Source: Prevotella sp. oral taxon 475 (GTDB lineage: Bacteria; Bacteroidota; Bacteroidia; Bacteroidales; Bacteroidaceae). From it: DNA of 64,000 nucleotides. Under the pieces are notes generated by a model. That model searched no databases. It was not told the origin of the DNA and was given only the letters and a program-made list of their open reading frames with translations. Every line of letters begins with the position of its first letter. Position 1 is the stretch's first letter. A program made the position numbers and the translations under genes. This document shows positions 44,531 through 52,959 of the stretch, in pieces. Where the stretch lies: positions 124,001-188,000 of the forward strand of contig NZ_CP072334.1 of NCBI RefSeq assembly GCF_018127805.1. The letters run 5' to 3'.

Positions 44531-46591
44531 TTATTTGAGATTGAAAATCACCGACGTGCCCAACATGAACGGCTTGCCCTGCTGTCCCATCTTGTGCGAG
44601 GCTACGAAGTAATAGGCCAGATAACGGGTGTTGGTGGTGTTTCTCGTCCACACCTCCCACGTAAATCTACCTTTCGTTGCAGCTACTTTCAGGTTGAGCA
44701 AGCTGTAGAAAGACTGTTTCATCGCATTGTCTTCGCGCCAGTATAGCTTGCCCACGCCTGTGAGATTGGCGTTGAAGAGGAGCTTGTCCAACCATTTACC
44801 CGTGGGGTAGAGGGTGTAGTTGGCATTGAGCGAGAGCGTGTTCCGAGGCACCATAGGTAGCATGTGGCCCGAGTAATCTTGGGCTTCCATCTCCGCACGC
44901 AGCATCTTGGCGTAGGTATAACCGTAATTCATTTGCAGGAAAAGTCCTTTTACGGGATTCATATTCACGGAGAGTTCTAAGCCCTTGCTGGACGAATGGG
45001 CTACGTTGCGCACGATATTGCCCAGGGCTGGGATGGTGATGGGCAGCTGCTGATGCTTCCAGTCGATGTAAAACAGACTGGCCTCGAGAGTCAGTCGGCC
45101 GTCGCAAAGGCCGATTTTCGTGCCTATCTCGTAGTTCCAGGTGTATTCTGGCTGATAAGAACGATCGGCTTCGGTTTTGATCGAGGCATTGAATCCACCG
45201 GCCTTAAACCCTTTCGACACCGTGGCATAGAGCATCCGGTAGAGCGAGGGCTGGTATTTCAGCGTGAACTTGGGCGTGAGCTGCGTGTTGTGCAGGCGAC
45301 TCTGAAAGCTGCTGAGCTCTGTTCGTCCGGAAGGATTGTTGAGTGGTGTACGATAGGAATGATGGTCGATGTGCGCCTCTTCGAAGTCGTAGCGCAGACC
45401 AAGAGAGGCTGAGAAATGAGTAAATAGATCGAACGTGGAGACGTGATACACCGCGATGCCGGCGGTAGAGAGGCGATTGGAGCGTTCGGCATTGAAGTTC
45501 TTCTGAATATAATCGGTGTATGAGGTAAAGTTTTCTCGTTGGTAGAACCCAAAGAGGCCGGTGATCCAGTGATACCACGTGTCGTTTTTCGAACGGAAGG
45601 TGAACTCCTGGCTCCACTGGTTTTGTCGCAGCGGTACGTTCACAAAGAGGAGGTCGGCCTGGGTGTAGTCTTGGTCTACGTGAATCTTATCATGGCTGTG
45701 CTGGAAAGCTGTCTGACTGTTGAAGCTGAACCGACGACGATCGTACCGCCAGTTCATCCCTGCCATGGCCACTAACCGTTGATAGCCGCTCTCGCGGTTG
45801 TAGAAAACGGGTTGAAGTCGGGCTGCAGTCTCGTCGTAAAGACCGTAAGGGTAACCTTTTTGGCGAGTGAGATCGAGACTGAAACTATACCGCGCGAGCC
45901 AGTTGGGAGAGGGTTTCCAGGTCAGACCCAGTCGTGCCGTTCCGTTGTTGATGCGATCGGCCTTCGTGCCAAGATAGTGATTGCGAAAGAAACCGTCGTT
46001 GTGATGATAGTTGGCCGTAAGCGAAATGCCAACACTGGGCGAGAGTCGGTTGTAGGTGGATAGGCCTATTTGCAGATCGTTGTAGGTGGCGAAGCTCGCT
46101 TTGAGCATCGTGTTCTGGTAGTCGAGCGGCGAATGGGTGAAGATATTGATGAGACCCGCGGTGGCGTTTCGCCCGAAGAGCGTGCCTTGCGGACCGCGTA
46201 ATACCTCTACTTTGCTTACCCCGAAAAGATCCATATCTAATACCGTGCGGTCGAAATAGGGCATTCCGTCGACGTAGATACCTACCGCAGGCGAATTGAT
46301 TTTCGACCCGATGCCCCTAATATAAATAGGAGAATACTGCCGGGAACCGTAGTCGGGCATGTAAAAGTTGGCCATCATGCCGCTGAGATCTCGTAAGCCG
46401 GCGAGTTCATTGTTCTGAACGAAGAGGCTTCCCACGGTCGATTGCGACACGGGCGAGAGTGCAGCGCGGTCTTGTTTGAAACCTATCACGGCCACTTCTT
46501 CCAATTGTTCGCCTATGCGCACAGAGTCTTCTGTCTCTGCCAGGGCTGTTGTTGTCAATGCTAAGCTAAATAAAATTCCGTATAATCTCAT
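44531..46591 (-). CDS. TonB-dependent outer-membrane receptor
   Basis: About 686 residues from MRLYGILFSLALTTTALAE, a good signal peptide; the predicted -7 element at 46614-46621 leaves room only for this start. The plug domain (EEVAVIGFKQDRAAL, YIRGIGSKINSPAVGIYVDG, VEVLRGPQGTLFGRNATAG) is followed by a 22-strand-type barrel ending in an aromatic-poor VIFNLK. It lacks the N-terminal carboxypeptidase-regulatory domain common to SusC proteins. The ligand is unknown. Its tail-to-tail position with a metal exporter hints at metal or metallophore traffic, but that is weak. Confidence 0.9.
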   Translation of the reverse strand: MRLYGILFSLALTTTALAETEDSVRIGEQLEEVAVIGFKQDRAALSPVSQSTVGSLFVQNNELAGLRDLSGMMANFYMPDYGSRQYSPIYIRGIGSKINSPAVGIYVDGMPYFDRTVLDMDLFGVSKVEVLRGPQGTLFGRNATAGLINIFTHSPLDYQNTMLKASFATYNDLQIGLSTYNRLSPSVGISLTANYHHNDGFFRNHYLGTKADRINNGTARLGLTWKPSPNWLARYSFSLDLTRQKGYPYGLYDETAARLQPVFYNRESGYQRLVAMAGMNWRYDRRRFSFNSQTAFQHSHDKIHVDQDYTQADLLFVNVPLRQNQWSQEFTFRSKNDTWYHWITGLFGFYQRENFTSYTDYIQKNFNAERSNRLSTAGIAVYHVSTFDLFTHFSASLGLRYDFEEAHIDHHSYRTPLNNPSGRTELSSFQSRLHNTQLTPKFTLKYQPSLYRMLYATVSKGFKAGGFNASIKTEADRSYQPEYTWNYEIGTKIGLCDGRLTLEASLFYIDWKHQQLPITIPALGNIVRNVAHSSSKGLELSVNMNPVKGLFLQMNYGYTYAKMLRAEMEAQDYSGHMLPMVPRNTLSLNANYTLYPTGKWLDKLLFNANLTGVGKLYWREDNAMKQSFYSLLNLKVAATKGRFTWEVWTRNTTNTRYLAYYFVASHKMGQQGKPFMLGTSVIFNLK

Positions 46592-46613
46592 CGATAGTGT
46601 GATCAAGAGGTTG

Positions 46614-46645
46614 CAAAATTATACAAAAACCCTACCAACCGCAAT
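46614..46645 (-). promoter_or_regulatory. Predicted promoter of the TonB receptor gene
   Basis: The minus strand reads ATTG, 20 bases, TAATTTTG. The implied start site is about 20 bases before the ATG at 46591. Confidence 0.55.
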
Positions 46646-46755
46646 CCTTATTTATAAGGAAAGTAGTGCGAGTGGGTGCCTTGCACGAGGCATCCGCTTC
46701 GATGGAAGGGCATCTTTCTTACTTGCCTGCCTGTGGTTTTGTTTTCAAAATAAGG

Positions 46756-46790
46756 GAGCCGCATCCATACCAGGAGGCAGAATGCGGCTC
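46756..46790 (-). terminator. Probable terminator of the NO reductase gene
   Basis: A 9-bp perfect stem GAGCCGCAT/ATGCGGCTC with a 17-base loop. On the minus strand it is followed by CCTTATTTTG. It lies 75 bases downstream of the norZ stop. Confidence 0.6.
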
Positions 46791-46864
46791 TTTGAGGTGG
46801 ATATGCATTGATTCAGGAGAATCGGATGCAAGGATGTGTTTTGCTGCGATGAGATGCTGCGGGG

Positions 46865-49123
46865 TTATCGCTTCCCTTTCTTCGACCAGCCGAACTGTAA
46901 GCCGATGATAAAGAGCACGAGCAGCACTTCGCCAAGGGCCAGGAACGTATCGCCGGGAATGCGTAACCAACGCAGCGTCTGCATGAAGTCTTGCTGCATA
47001 AATTCGGCCGACCGCGCCGACCAATAGGCATTCGTGATGCTCTCATGAGCTTGTGCGATGCCGATGGGCAGAATACTCACCACGGTCATAAGGAGTAAAC
47101 CGATGTTGATGCTCCAAAAGGCAAGTCCGATGAGGCGGTCGTTCCACTTGTCGTTGGGGTAAAGCCCACGCAAAACGAAGAGCATCAGCCCGATGCCCAG
47201 GATGCCATACACGCCGAAAAGCGCGGCATGACCGTGAACAGCAGTGGTGTTAAGCCCTTGCAAATAGTAGAGCGCGATGGGTGGATTGATGGCGAATCCG
47301 AAGATTCCGGCACCTAAGAAGTTCCAGAAACACATGGCAATGAAACAGTAGATGGGCCATTTGTATGCCTCGATCCATGGAGTGGAACGGCTAAGCTGAT
47401 AGTTGTGATAGGCTTCCATGCCGATGAGCACCAACGGAACAATCTCGAGCGCACTGAAAGTAGCACCGAGAGCCAGCACCGCCGTGGGTGTAGCACTAAA
47501 GTAAAGATGATGGAAGGTGCCGAGAATACCGCCTGACAGGAAAATGATGGTGGAGAAAAGCACTGAGACTGTGGCACTCTGTATCTTGAGTAACCCAAGT
47601 CGGCAGAAGAGGAATGAGGCCACAACAGTGGCAAACACTTCGAAGAAGCCTTCTACCCAGAGGTGAACCACCCACCAACGCCAATATTCGGCAATGGCCA
47701 TGTGGGTCTGTCGGCCGTACATCAGACCTGCTGCATAGAAGAAGGCGATAGCTAACGAGGCAATGATAAAGAGCGTAAGCAGATGTCGACTCTCGTCTTT
47801 GCGTTTAAGAGCAGGTATCAAAGCGCGAATCATTAAGAAGAGCCACAGTACGAGTCCAGTGAGAAGGAGTATCTGCCAAAGCCGTCCCAGTTCTACATAT
47901 TCGTAACCTTGATGCCCAAACCAGAAGTTCTCCACCAGTCCCAGCTTCTGCATCACACCGAACCACTGACCTGCTAGCGAACCTGCCACGACAAATACCA
48001 ACGCACCAAACAGTATGTTGACACCCAAAGCTTGGTATTTGGGTTCTATTCCCGATACGGCCGGAGCGATATACAATCCTGTTGCTAACCATGAGGTGGC
48101 TATCCACAGAATGGCTAACTGCACATGCCAACTACGAGACACTGCATAGGGGAACACTTCTTGAATAGGCAGTCCGAAGAAGGCATCGCCCTCGACACCA
48201 TAATGTGCCGTAATCACACCTGAGAGCATCTGTACAAGCATCAGCGCACCAACTACCCAGATGTATTTTAGTACTGCTCGCATTGAAGGCGTGGGTTTTA
48301 AGTTCCGCATGGGGTCGCTATCGGGCACGTGTGAAACGTGTTCTTCCTTGTGCTGCGCATAATAATAAACTAGGATTCCCACAAAGAAGAGCAACAGCAA
48401 GATGCTGAAACCCGACCACAGATGCAACGATGTGGGAGCCACATTACCGATAAGAGGATCGTGTGGCCAGTTGTTGGTGTAGCTCACATCGCTGCCTGGA
48501 CGATTGGTAACGCATACCCAACTCGACCAGGCAAAGAAGGCATCCATCTTCTCGAACCGCTGTTGAGCAGTGAGTCCGTCAACTGCTTCGATCGATTTTT
48601 CACGCATGGCATAAGCCGATCGCAGTCGATTCATGGAAGGATCGTTGAGAAACAGCTTAGCATAATATCGACTCAACTCTCGAGCTACGTTTGCTCGTAG
48701 CTCAGAATAGGTGATGACACCTGTCGCAGGATCATAGGTATTTCGTCGCAGTTCCTCTTTCAACAGCACTTGATACTTAGCTTTCTCAGCCTCAGACAGC
48801 CGACTATACACCTTACCTTCTTTCTTAGCCAAGGCCGTGAGCATCAACTGCGACTCGCGATGCAGATAGTCGGCCGTCCAATCGGGAGCCACATACGAGC
48901 CGTGTCCCCAAATGCTACCTACCGTCTGTCCGCCTATCGACTGCCACACGTTTTGCCCATCTTTGATGTCTTGTCCTTCAAATAGCGTCTCTCCCTTCTC
49001 CGTTACCACCTTATTAGGGAAAGGAGGCATCTCGCGGAAGATTTCAACGCCGTAGAATCCCAACACGGCGAACGATCCGATGATGACCGCCGCCAATGTC
49101 AACCATAATTTCTTTGGTGTCAT
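46865..49123 (-). CDS. norZ: Quinol-dependent nitric oxide reductase (qNOR)
   Basis: 752 residues. The N-terminal extension (first helix, then a periplasmic domain with GQNVWQSIGGQTVGSIWGHG) fused to a 12-helix heme-copper oxidase core is the qNOR layout. The catalytic-subunit histidines lie in HVQLAILWIATSWL, HLWVEGFFEVF, FHHLYFSATP and HGHAALFGVYGILGIG. It reduces two NO to N2O with quinol electrons in the inner membrane, most likely for NO defence in this anaerobe rather than denitrification. Two CRP/FNR-like operators upstream match one upstream of hcp. Confidence 0.94.
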   Translation of the reverse strand: MTPKKLWLTLAAVIIGSFAVLGFYGVEIFREMPPFPNKVVTEKGETLFEGQDIKDGQNVWQSIGGQTVGSIWGHGSYVAPDWTADYLHRESQLMLTALAKKEGKVYSRLSEAEKAKYQVLLKEELRRNTYDPATGVITYSELRANVARELSRYYAKLFLNDPSMNRLRSAYAMREKSIEAVDGLTAQQRFEKMDAFFAWSSWVCVTNRPGSDVSYTNNWPHDPLIGNVAPTSLHLWSGFSILLLLFFVGILVYYYAQHKEEHVSHVPDSDPMRNLKPTPSMRAVLKYIWVVGALMLVQMLSGVITAHYGVEGDAFFGLPIQEVFPYAVSRSWHVQLAILWIATSWLATGLYIAPAVSGIEPKYQALGVNILFGALVFVVAGSLAGQWFGVMQKLGLVENFWFGHQGYEYVELGRLWQILLLTGLVLWLFLMIRALIPALKRKDESRHLLTLFIIASLAIAFFYAAGLMYGRQTHMAIAEYWRWWVVHLWVEGFFEVFATVVASFLFCRLGLLKIQSATVSVLFSTIIFLSGGILGTFHHLYFSATPTAVLALGATFSALEIVPLVLIGMEAYHNYQLSRSTPWIEAYKWPIYCFIAMCFWNFLGAGIFGFAINPPIALYYLQGLNTTAVHGHAALFGVYGILGIGLMLFVLRGLYPNDKWNDRLIGLAFWSINIGLLLMTVVSILPIGIAQAHESITNAYWSARSAEFMQQDFMQTLRWLRIPGDTFLALGEVLLVLFIIGLQFGWSKKGKR

Positions 49124-49271
49124 TTCTTTCTTATCGTTTAGATGATTGATATAATGAATGTGGAAAAGGACTACTTGATTTCAGGATCCTTTTCCTGCAA
49201 ATGGAGGGCGAACAAGCACTGTGCCATTTGCTCTCTGTCGGTAGAAGAAAGGGGAAATTAGGTTTTCTGCG

Positions 49272-49319
49272 GTAACAAATGTTTCTGGCGTGGCGTATTT
49301 TTACAGTAACATTTGTTGC
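49272..49319. promoter_or_regulatory. Pair of CRP/FNR-like operators upstream of norZ
   Basis: GTAACAAATGTTTC (49272-49285) and GTAACATTTGTTGC (49306-49319) each fit GTAACA-N2-TGTTAC with one mismatch. Their centres are 34 bases apart, about three helical turns. A single related site precedes hcp. A separate imperfect palindrome GTGATGT...ACATCAC lies at 49337-49361. The rest of 49124-49438 shows no gene. Confidence 0.6.
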
Positions 49320-49386
49320 ATTTTTTATTCTGTGAGGTGATGTATCGCGGTATAACATCACTTTTGTTTTGAGAGGAGTATTACAA

Positions 49387-49413
49387 AAAGAGGAGGGATC
49401 GTCCCTCCTCTTT
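49387..49413 (-). terminator. Terminator of the serpin gene
   Basis: A 12-bp perfect stem AAAGAGGAGGGA/TCCCTCCTCTTT with a 3-base loop. On the minus strand it runs into TTTTTGTAA. It lies 26 bases downstream of the serpin stop. Confidence 0.85.
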
Positions 49414-49438
49414 ATACATATACACCGCAGAATGGTGC

Positions 49439-50713
49439 TTACTTATCTCCATTGTACACGCCTATGAAGTAGATGGAGCCTGTTGTCGTCTCACTGATGA
49501 CGTAAACAAAGGAGCGGTTGGCATGGAACACGGCGGAAGGAGGTTGCTGATCGGGTAGGGCCGTGGTGGTAAACTCTCCTCCGGTGATGGCTGCAGCTTC
49601 ACTGCCTTCCTCGTTCACCTTGATTCTCGCCTTCTGAAATATTTCGGAAACGCAGGTCTCTACGTTGCAGAACTTAGTGAAGCGAGCTGCCGACGGGTTG
49701 AACATGCTTGCTGCGCCCAAGGTCTTGAGCACTCCGCTCAACGTCGTTCTGTATTGGGTTTCAAAGCGTGGGAACTCTACATCTACATCATAGAGGCTCT
49801 GAGCGTTCAGCAGACTCTTCCACTTTTTGCCGTCCAGCTTCGTCAGCATCTGCGCAATGGTCTTTCCTTCGTTGGGAAGGAACACCGACATGCAATAGCC
49901 CTCATTGCCGTAGGGCATGCTGAGCACGGAATAATCCTGATGCGAACTGTAAGCATAATGTCCCTTTCGACACATCATCGGAACTTCAACCTGCCGACCG
50001 TTGGAGGTCGTAAAAGTCTTGCTTTGTGTTTGTGCCGGGTTGAATTTGTTTCGCCATTCGCCCTTGAAATAAATGGCATTGAAGAGGTAGGCCACTGCCA
50101 CGGGGTTGATTTCCTCGATCATTTGCGGTATCATGCCATTGGTTTGCTCCGAGCACCAATTGTTGATACGTTTTGTCGTGGCAGATTTGGTAAAGTCGGC
50201 ATTCTCCACCAAGGCGGCATAAGCCTGCTCTACGGTTTGCTTAAAGGCCGGTTGCAATGCGTATTGCTGGTTGACTTCGACGAGATTAGCCAATTTGATC
50301 TTCACGCTCCGGTCCACTTTGGGCGCACCAGTCATCAGTTTGTGACAGAAATCATTGATGTCTGCGGCATCGCCTTGGCCGAATCCTAACAGGCGGTTGA
50401 TTTCCTCGCGGGTGATTCCATCGGCCCCATTGTTGAGCATTCCCAAAGCGTAGGTCACGCTGAGTGGCGAGAGAAGGAAACTCTTCCCAGCCCCATCGCC
50501 GTCGGCTACGGCCTTGAAGAGTCGGAGAGCAAAGGCATTGTTGTGATCTACAAACCCCCTTTCGGTATTGGTAAGATTGATTTTCTCCAGTTTGGGGATG
50601 TTTTTTCCCGTTTTGCCATTCTCTCCTTCATTGTCGGAAGAGGTGCAACCCGAGTTAAGGGCAGTAGCCAATAAGGCAGCTGCCATCATCATGAGTGTTA
50701 CTGTTCTTTTCAT
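49439..50713 (-). CDS. Serpin-family protease inhibitor, predicted lipoprotein
   Basis: About 424 residues from MKRTVTLMMMAAALLATALN, with a lipobox ending in SGC, so it is probably a surface or periplasmic lipoprotein. Serpin landmarks are complete: NAFALRLFKAV, SFLLSPLSVTYALGMLNNGA, LFNAIYFKGEWRNKFNP, MSVFLPNEGKTI, the hinge EEGSEAAAITGGEF and the tail FVYVISETTTGSIYFIGVY. The small-residue hinge predicts a true inhibitory serpin, with the scissile bond somewhere within TTTALPDQQ. Serpins are rare in bacteria; the Tannerella miropin is a known relative by family. It lies downstream of an S41 protease gene, 65 bases apart. Confidence 0.92.
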   Translation of the reverse strand: MKRTVTLMMMAAALLATALNSGCTSSDNEGENGKTGKNIPKLEKINLTNTERGFVDHNNAFALRLFKAVADGDGAGKSFLLSPLSVTYALGMLNNGADGITREEINRLLGFGQGDAADINDFCHKLMTGAPKVDRSVKIKLANLVEVNQQYALQPAFKQTVEQAYAALVENADFTKSATTKRINNWCSEQTNGMIPQMIEEINPVAVAYLFNAIYFKGEWRNKFNPAQTQSKTFTTSNGRQVEVPMMCRKGHYAYSSHQDYSVLSMPYGNEGYCMSVFLPNEGKTIAQMLTKLDGKKWKSLLNAQSLYDVDVEFPRFETQYRTTLSGVLKTLGAASMFNPSAARFTKFCNVETCVSEIFQKARIKVNEEGSEAAAITGGEFTTTALPDQQPPSAVFHANRSFVYVISETTTGSIYFIGVYNGDK

Positions 50714-50778
50714 TTTTGTAAGTATTAAAGGGTGAAACGTCTTCTCTATCATTCCTTTCCCATCCCCTGCAGAGCGTG

Positions 50779-52464
50779 CTATCCGGCTTTTTTCTTGGGA
50801 GAAGCGGCAGGCGTTCGCAAGATATCGTCATACCGTTTGGCGTCTCCGAGCAGCTCGATAGCCGCTTTCATCTGTTTGTCGGAAGCCAGCGTGTGCCGGA
50901 TGCGCCCCTTTTGAAAGTAATAGGCGGGGATAATACCGCCGGCGATCAACTTCTTGAGGGCCTCTTTGTTGAAGTTGAGATCCTTGGAGAGGTTATGGCT
51001 GAGTTTCTTTTCCAGTTGTTCGAACTCAACGCGGGCCTCTTCATAATAGCCTTCAAACTTCGCCAGCTTCACAAGCTCTTTGAGAAACTTTTCGCTCTCA
51101 CGGTCGTAGCTGAAGTTCGACCGTAGCACGCGCTGCTTAAATTCCTCGTAGTCGGCATCCGAAAGCGTGAACTTTTCAGGTTCGGCGATGGTGGGATGTG
51201 CCGCGATATAATCCACTTCGTAGCTGTGGAGCAATTCGTTCGAATCTTTCACACCCGCCAGATAGAAAGCAATGTTGGGCAGCGAGTCGGGTTTTACCTC
51301 CACGTCGGGCATGATACCACCCCCATCTCGCACCACTCTTCCATGTGCAGTGTAGAAGATTTTTGTAAGAGAGTCGGGCACATGTTCGGTTGTCCCGCCG
51401 TTGTTATGCTTGTAGTTGATGGCCTGAATACATCTTCCGCTGGGGATATAGTATTTGCTGGTCGTGAGTTTGAGCATCCCATTGTAGGGTAAATCCAGCG
51501 TCATCTGCACCAGTCCCTTGCCGAAGGTTCGCGTACCGAGCACCACGGCGCGATCCAAGTCTTGCAGTGCACCGCAGGTGATCTCGCTGGCACTGGCCGA
51601 ATTGCCGTCTACCAGCACCACCATCGGCATCACCGTGTCGATGGGTTCGACGGTAGTTTTGTAGTCGCGGTTCGCCCTTTTGAGTTTTCCGCGATTGGAA
51701 ACCACGAGCGTACCTTTAGGAACAAACATGTTGACGATGTTGACAGCCTCCGACTCCGACCCTCCGCCGTTGCCCCGGAGGTCGAGCACCAATGCCTTCA
51801 TGCCCTGTTGTTGCAAGTCTACGAAAGCCTTGCGCACATCCTTCGAGCAGTTTTCCGTGAACGAAGACAGATTGATATACCCCACTCCGTCCCTTTGCAT
51901 ACCATAGAAAGGTACTGCCGGTGTTTGTATGGCTCGGCGTGTCACCTTCATTTTCATGATCTTTCCCGTACTGGGTCGCTTGATTTTCAGGATGAAACTC
52001 GAGCCGGGGTCGCCTCTCAGGTGGTCGCTCACGAACGATTGGTCTTTATCCGTCATATCAATATTGTCTATAGCCAGGATGATGTCTCCCTTTCGGAGGC
52101 CCACTTCTGCTGCCGGCATATTCTCGTAGGGTTCTTCGATGACCACGCGTTTGAGCAAACTGTTGTACTTGATGATAGAACCGATGCCGCCATACTTACC
52201 CGTAATCATGAATTTAAGGTCTTTCACCTTGTCCTCCGGATAGTAAACGGTGTAAGGATCGAGTGCTTTCAGCATCGCTCCCACGCCGGTTCCCACGGCA
52301 TTGTCGGCATCCAGCGTGTCGACATACATCAAATCAAGGTTCTTGTAGATGGCATGGAACACGTCAAGGTTCTTTGCCACCGTGAAATTGTGGTCCTTCT
52401 CTGCCTGTGCCATTGCGCTCTGAGCAGCCAACACAAGGCCAATTCCCAGTAATAGTCTCTTCAT
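50779..52464 (-). CDS. S41-family C-terminal processing protease
   Basis: About 561 residues from the ATG at 52464; the codon two upstream is TTG and not preferred. Signal peptide MKRLLLGIGLVLAAQSAMAQ. A PDZ domain (GGIGSIIKYN ... AAEVGLRKGDIILAIDN) is followed by the tail-specific protease core with LVLDLRGNGGGSESEAV, catalytic Ser in DGNSASASEITCGAL and Lys in RTFGKGLVQM. It acts in the periplasm on C-terminal tails of unfolded or secreted proteins. A helical C-terminal extension ends in a basic KKKAG. It may be co-transcribed with the serpin gene. Confidence 0.93.
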   Translation of the reverse strand: MKRLLLGIGLVLAAQSAMAQAEKDHNFTVAKNLDVFHAIYKNLDLMYVDTLDADNAVGTGVGAMLKALDPYTVYYPEDKVKDLKFMITGKYGGIGSIIKYNSLLKRVVIEEPYENMPAAEVGLRKGDIILAIDNIDMTDKDQSFVSDHLRGDPGSSFILKIKRPSTGKIMKMKVTRRAIQTPAVPFYGMQRDGVGYINLSSFTENCSKDVRKAFVDLQQQGMKALVLDLRGNGGGSESEAVNIVNMFVPKGTLVVSNRGKLKRANRDYKTTVEPIDTVMPMVVLVDGNSASASEITCGALQDLDRAVVLGTRTFGKGLVQMTLDLPYNGMLKLTTSKYYIPSGRCIQAINYKHNNGGTTEHVPDSLTKIFYTAHGRVVRDGGGIMPDVEVKPDSLPNIAFYLAGVKDSNELLHSYEVDYIAAHPTIAEPEKFTLSDADYEEFKQRVLRSNFSYDRESEKFLKELVKLAKFEGYYEEARVEFEQLEKKLSHNLSKDLNFNKEALKKLIAGGIIPAYYFQKGRIRHTLASDKQMKAAIELLGDAKRYDDILRTPAASPKKKAG

Positions 52465-52553
52465 TGACAATTCAATTGGTTCTTTTTCTTTCCTTCAAAG
52501 TGCATTTCCCGCCTTGACATTGCTCATTGGGCTGAATGGAAACGACGTTTTTA

Positions 52554-52561
52554 CAAAGTTA
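52554..52561 (-). promoter_or_regulatory. Predicted -7 element of the S41 protease gene
   Basis: The minus strand reads TAACTTTG (TAnnTTTG), giving a leader of about 85 bases. No clear -33 is seen. Confidence 0.45.
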
Positions 52562-52642
52562 CAACATAATATGTAAGCACGTTTCTTTGCGTGCTTCTTT
52601 TTATTATAATTTATGTATAAAACGATTTTTTCTGATGAAATG

Positions 52643-52674
52643 TTTGGTTGTTTCAGAAAAACGAAATACCTTTG
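52643..52674 (+). promoter_or_regulatory. Promoter of tRNA-Asn
   Basis: TTTG, 20 bases, TACCTTTG, a near-ideal Bacteroidota promoter whose -7 element ends 21 bases before the tRNA 5' end. Confidence 0.7.
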
Positions 52675-52695
52675 CAACCGCAAACAGACAGAAAT

Positions 52696-52769
52696 GCTTC
52701 AATAGCTCAGTTGGTTAGAGCACCTGACTGTTAATCAGGGGGTCGTTGGTTCAAGCCCATCTTGAAGCG
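52696..52769 (+). tRNA. tRNA-Asn (anticodon GTT)
   Basis: 74 bases. The acceptor GCTTCAA pairs with TTGAAGC, the D arm is GCTC/GAGC with AGTTGGTTA, and the anticodon stem CCTGA/TCAGG holds the loop CTGTTAA with GTT. The T loop is TTCAAGC. The T stem GTTGG/CCATC has one U-U mismatch. CCA is not encoded. A UUCG terminator follows at once. Confidence 0.92.
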
Positions 52770-52770
52770 C

Positions 52771-52806
52771 AAAAGAAGAGATTACTTCGGTAATCTCTTC
52801 TTTTTT
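52771..52806 (+). terminator. UUCG-loop terminator after tRNA-Asn
   Basis: A 15-bp stem AAAAGAAGAGATTAC/GTAATCTCTTCTTTT closed by a TTCG tetraloop and ending in a T6 run. It begins two bases after the tRNA. Confidence 0.93.
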
Positions 52807-52890
52807 AATGCCGATACGACAGGTCAACCGCCAGCTATCACCCTTGTCTCTTCAAGAGAGACGAAGAGAGAGGGAGGCTCTATGAAATGC

Positions 52891-52929
52891 GAAAGAGGTG
52901 TTTTCCCATTATGGGAAAACACCTCTTTC
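52891..52929. terminator. Long perfect hairpin downstream of the GH109-like gene
   Basis: GAAAGAGGTGTTTTCCCAT and its exact reverse complement are separated by one base: a 19-bp perfect inverted repeat 31 bases downstream of the minus-strand GH109-like stop. It probably terminates that gene. The T-rich tail is better on the plus strand, so it may also back up the tRNA terminator. Confidence 0.7.
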
Positions 52930-52959
52930 TCTTTCAGCACAATGAGATGGAGGGCGGAA

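Noticed and set aside
51562..52452. 296-codon plus-strand frame opposite the S41 protease gene
   Set aside because: Antisense shadow with no hydrophobic, repeat or motif pattern of its own.
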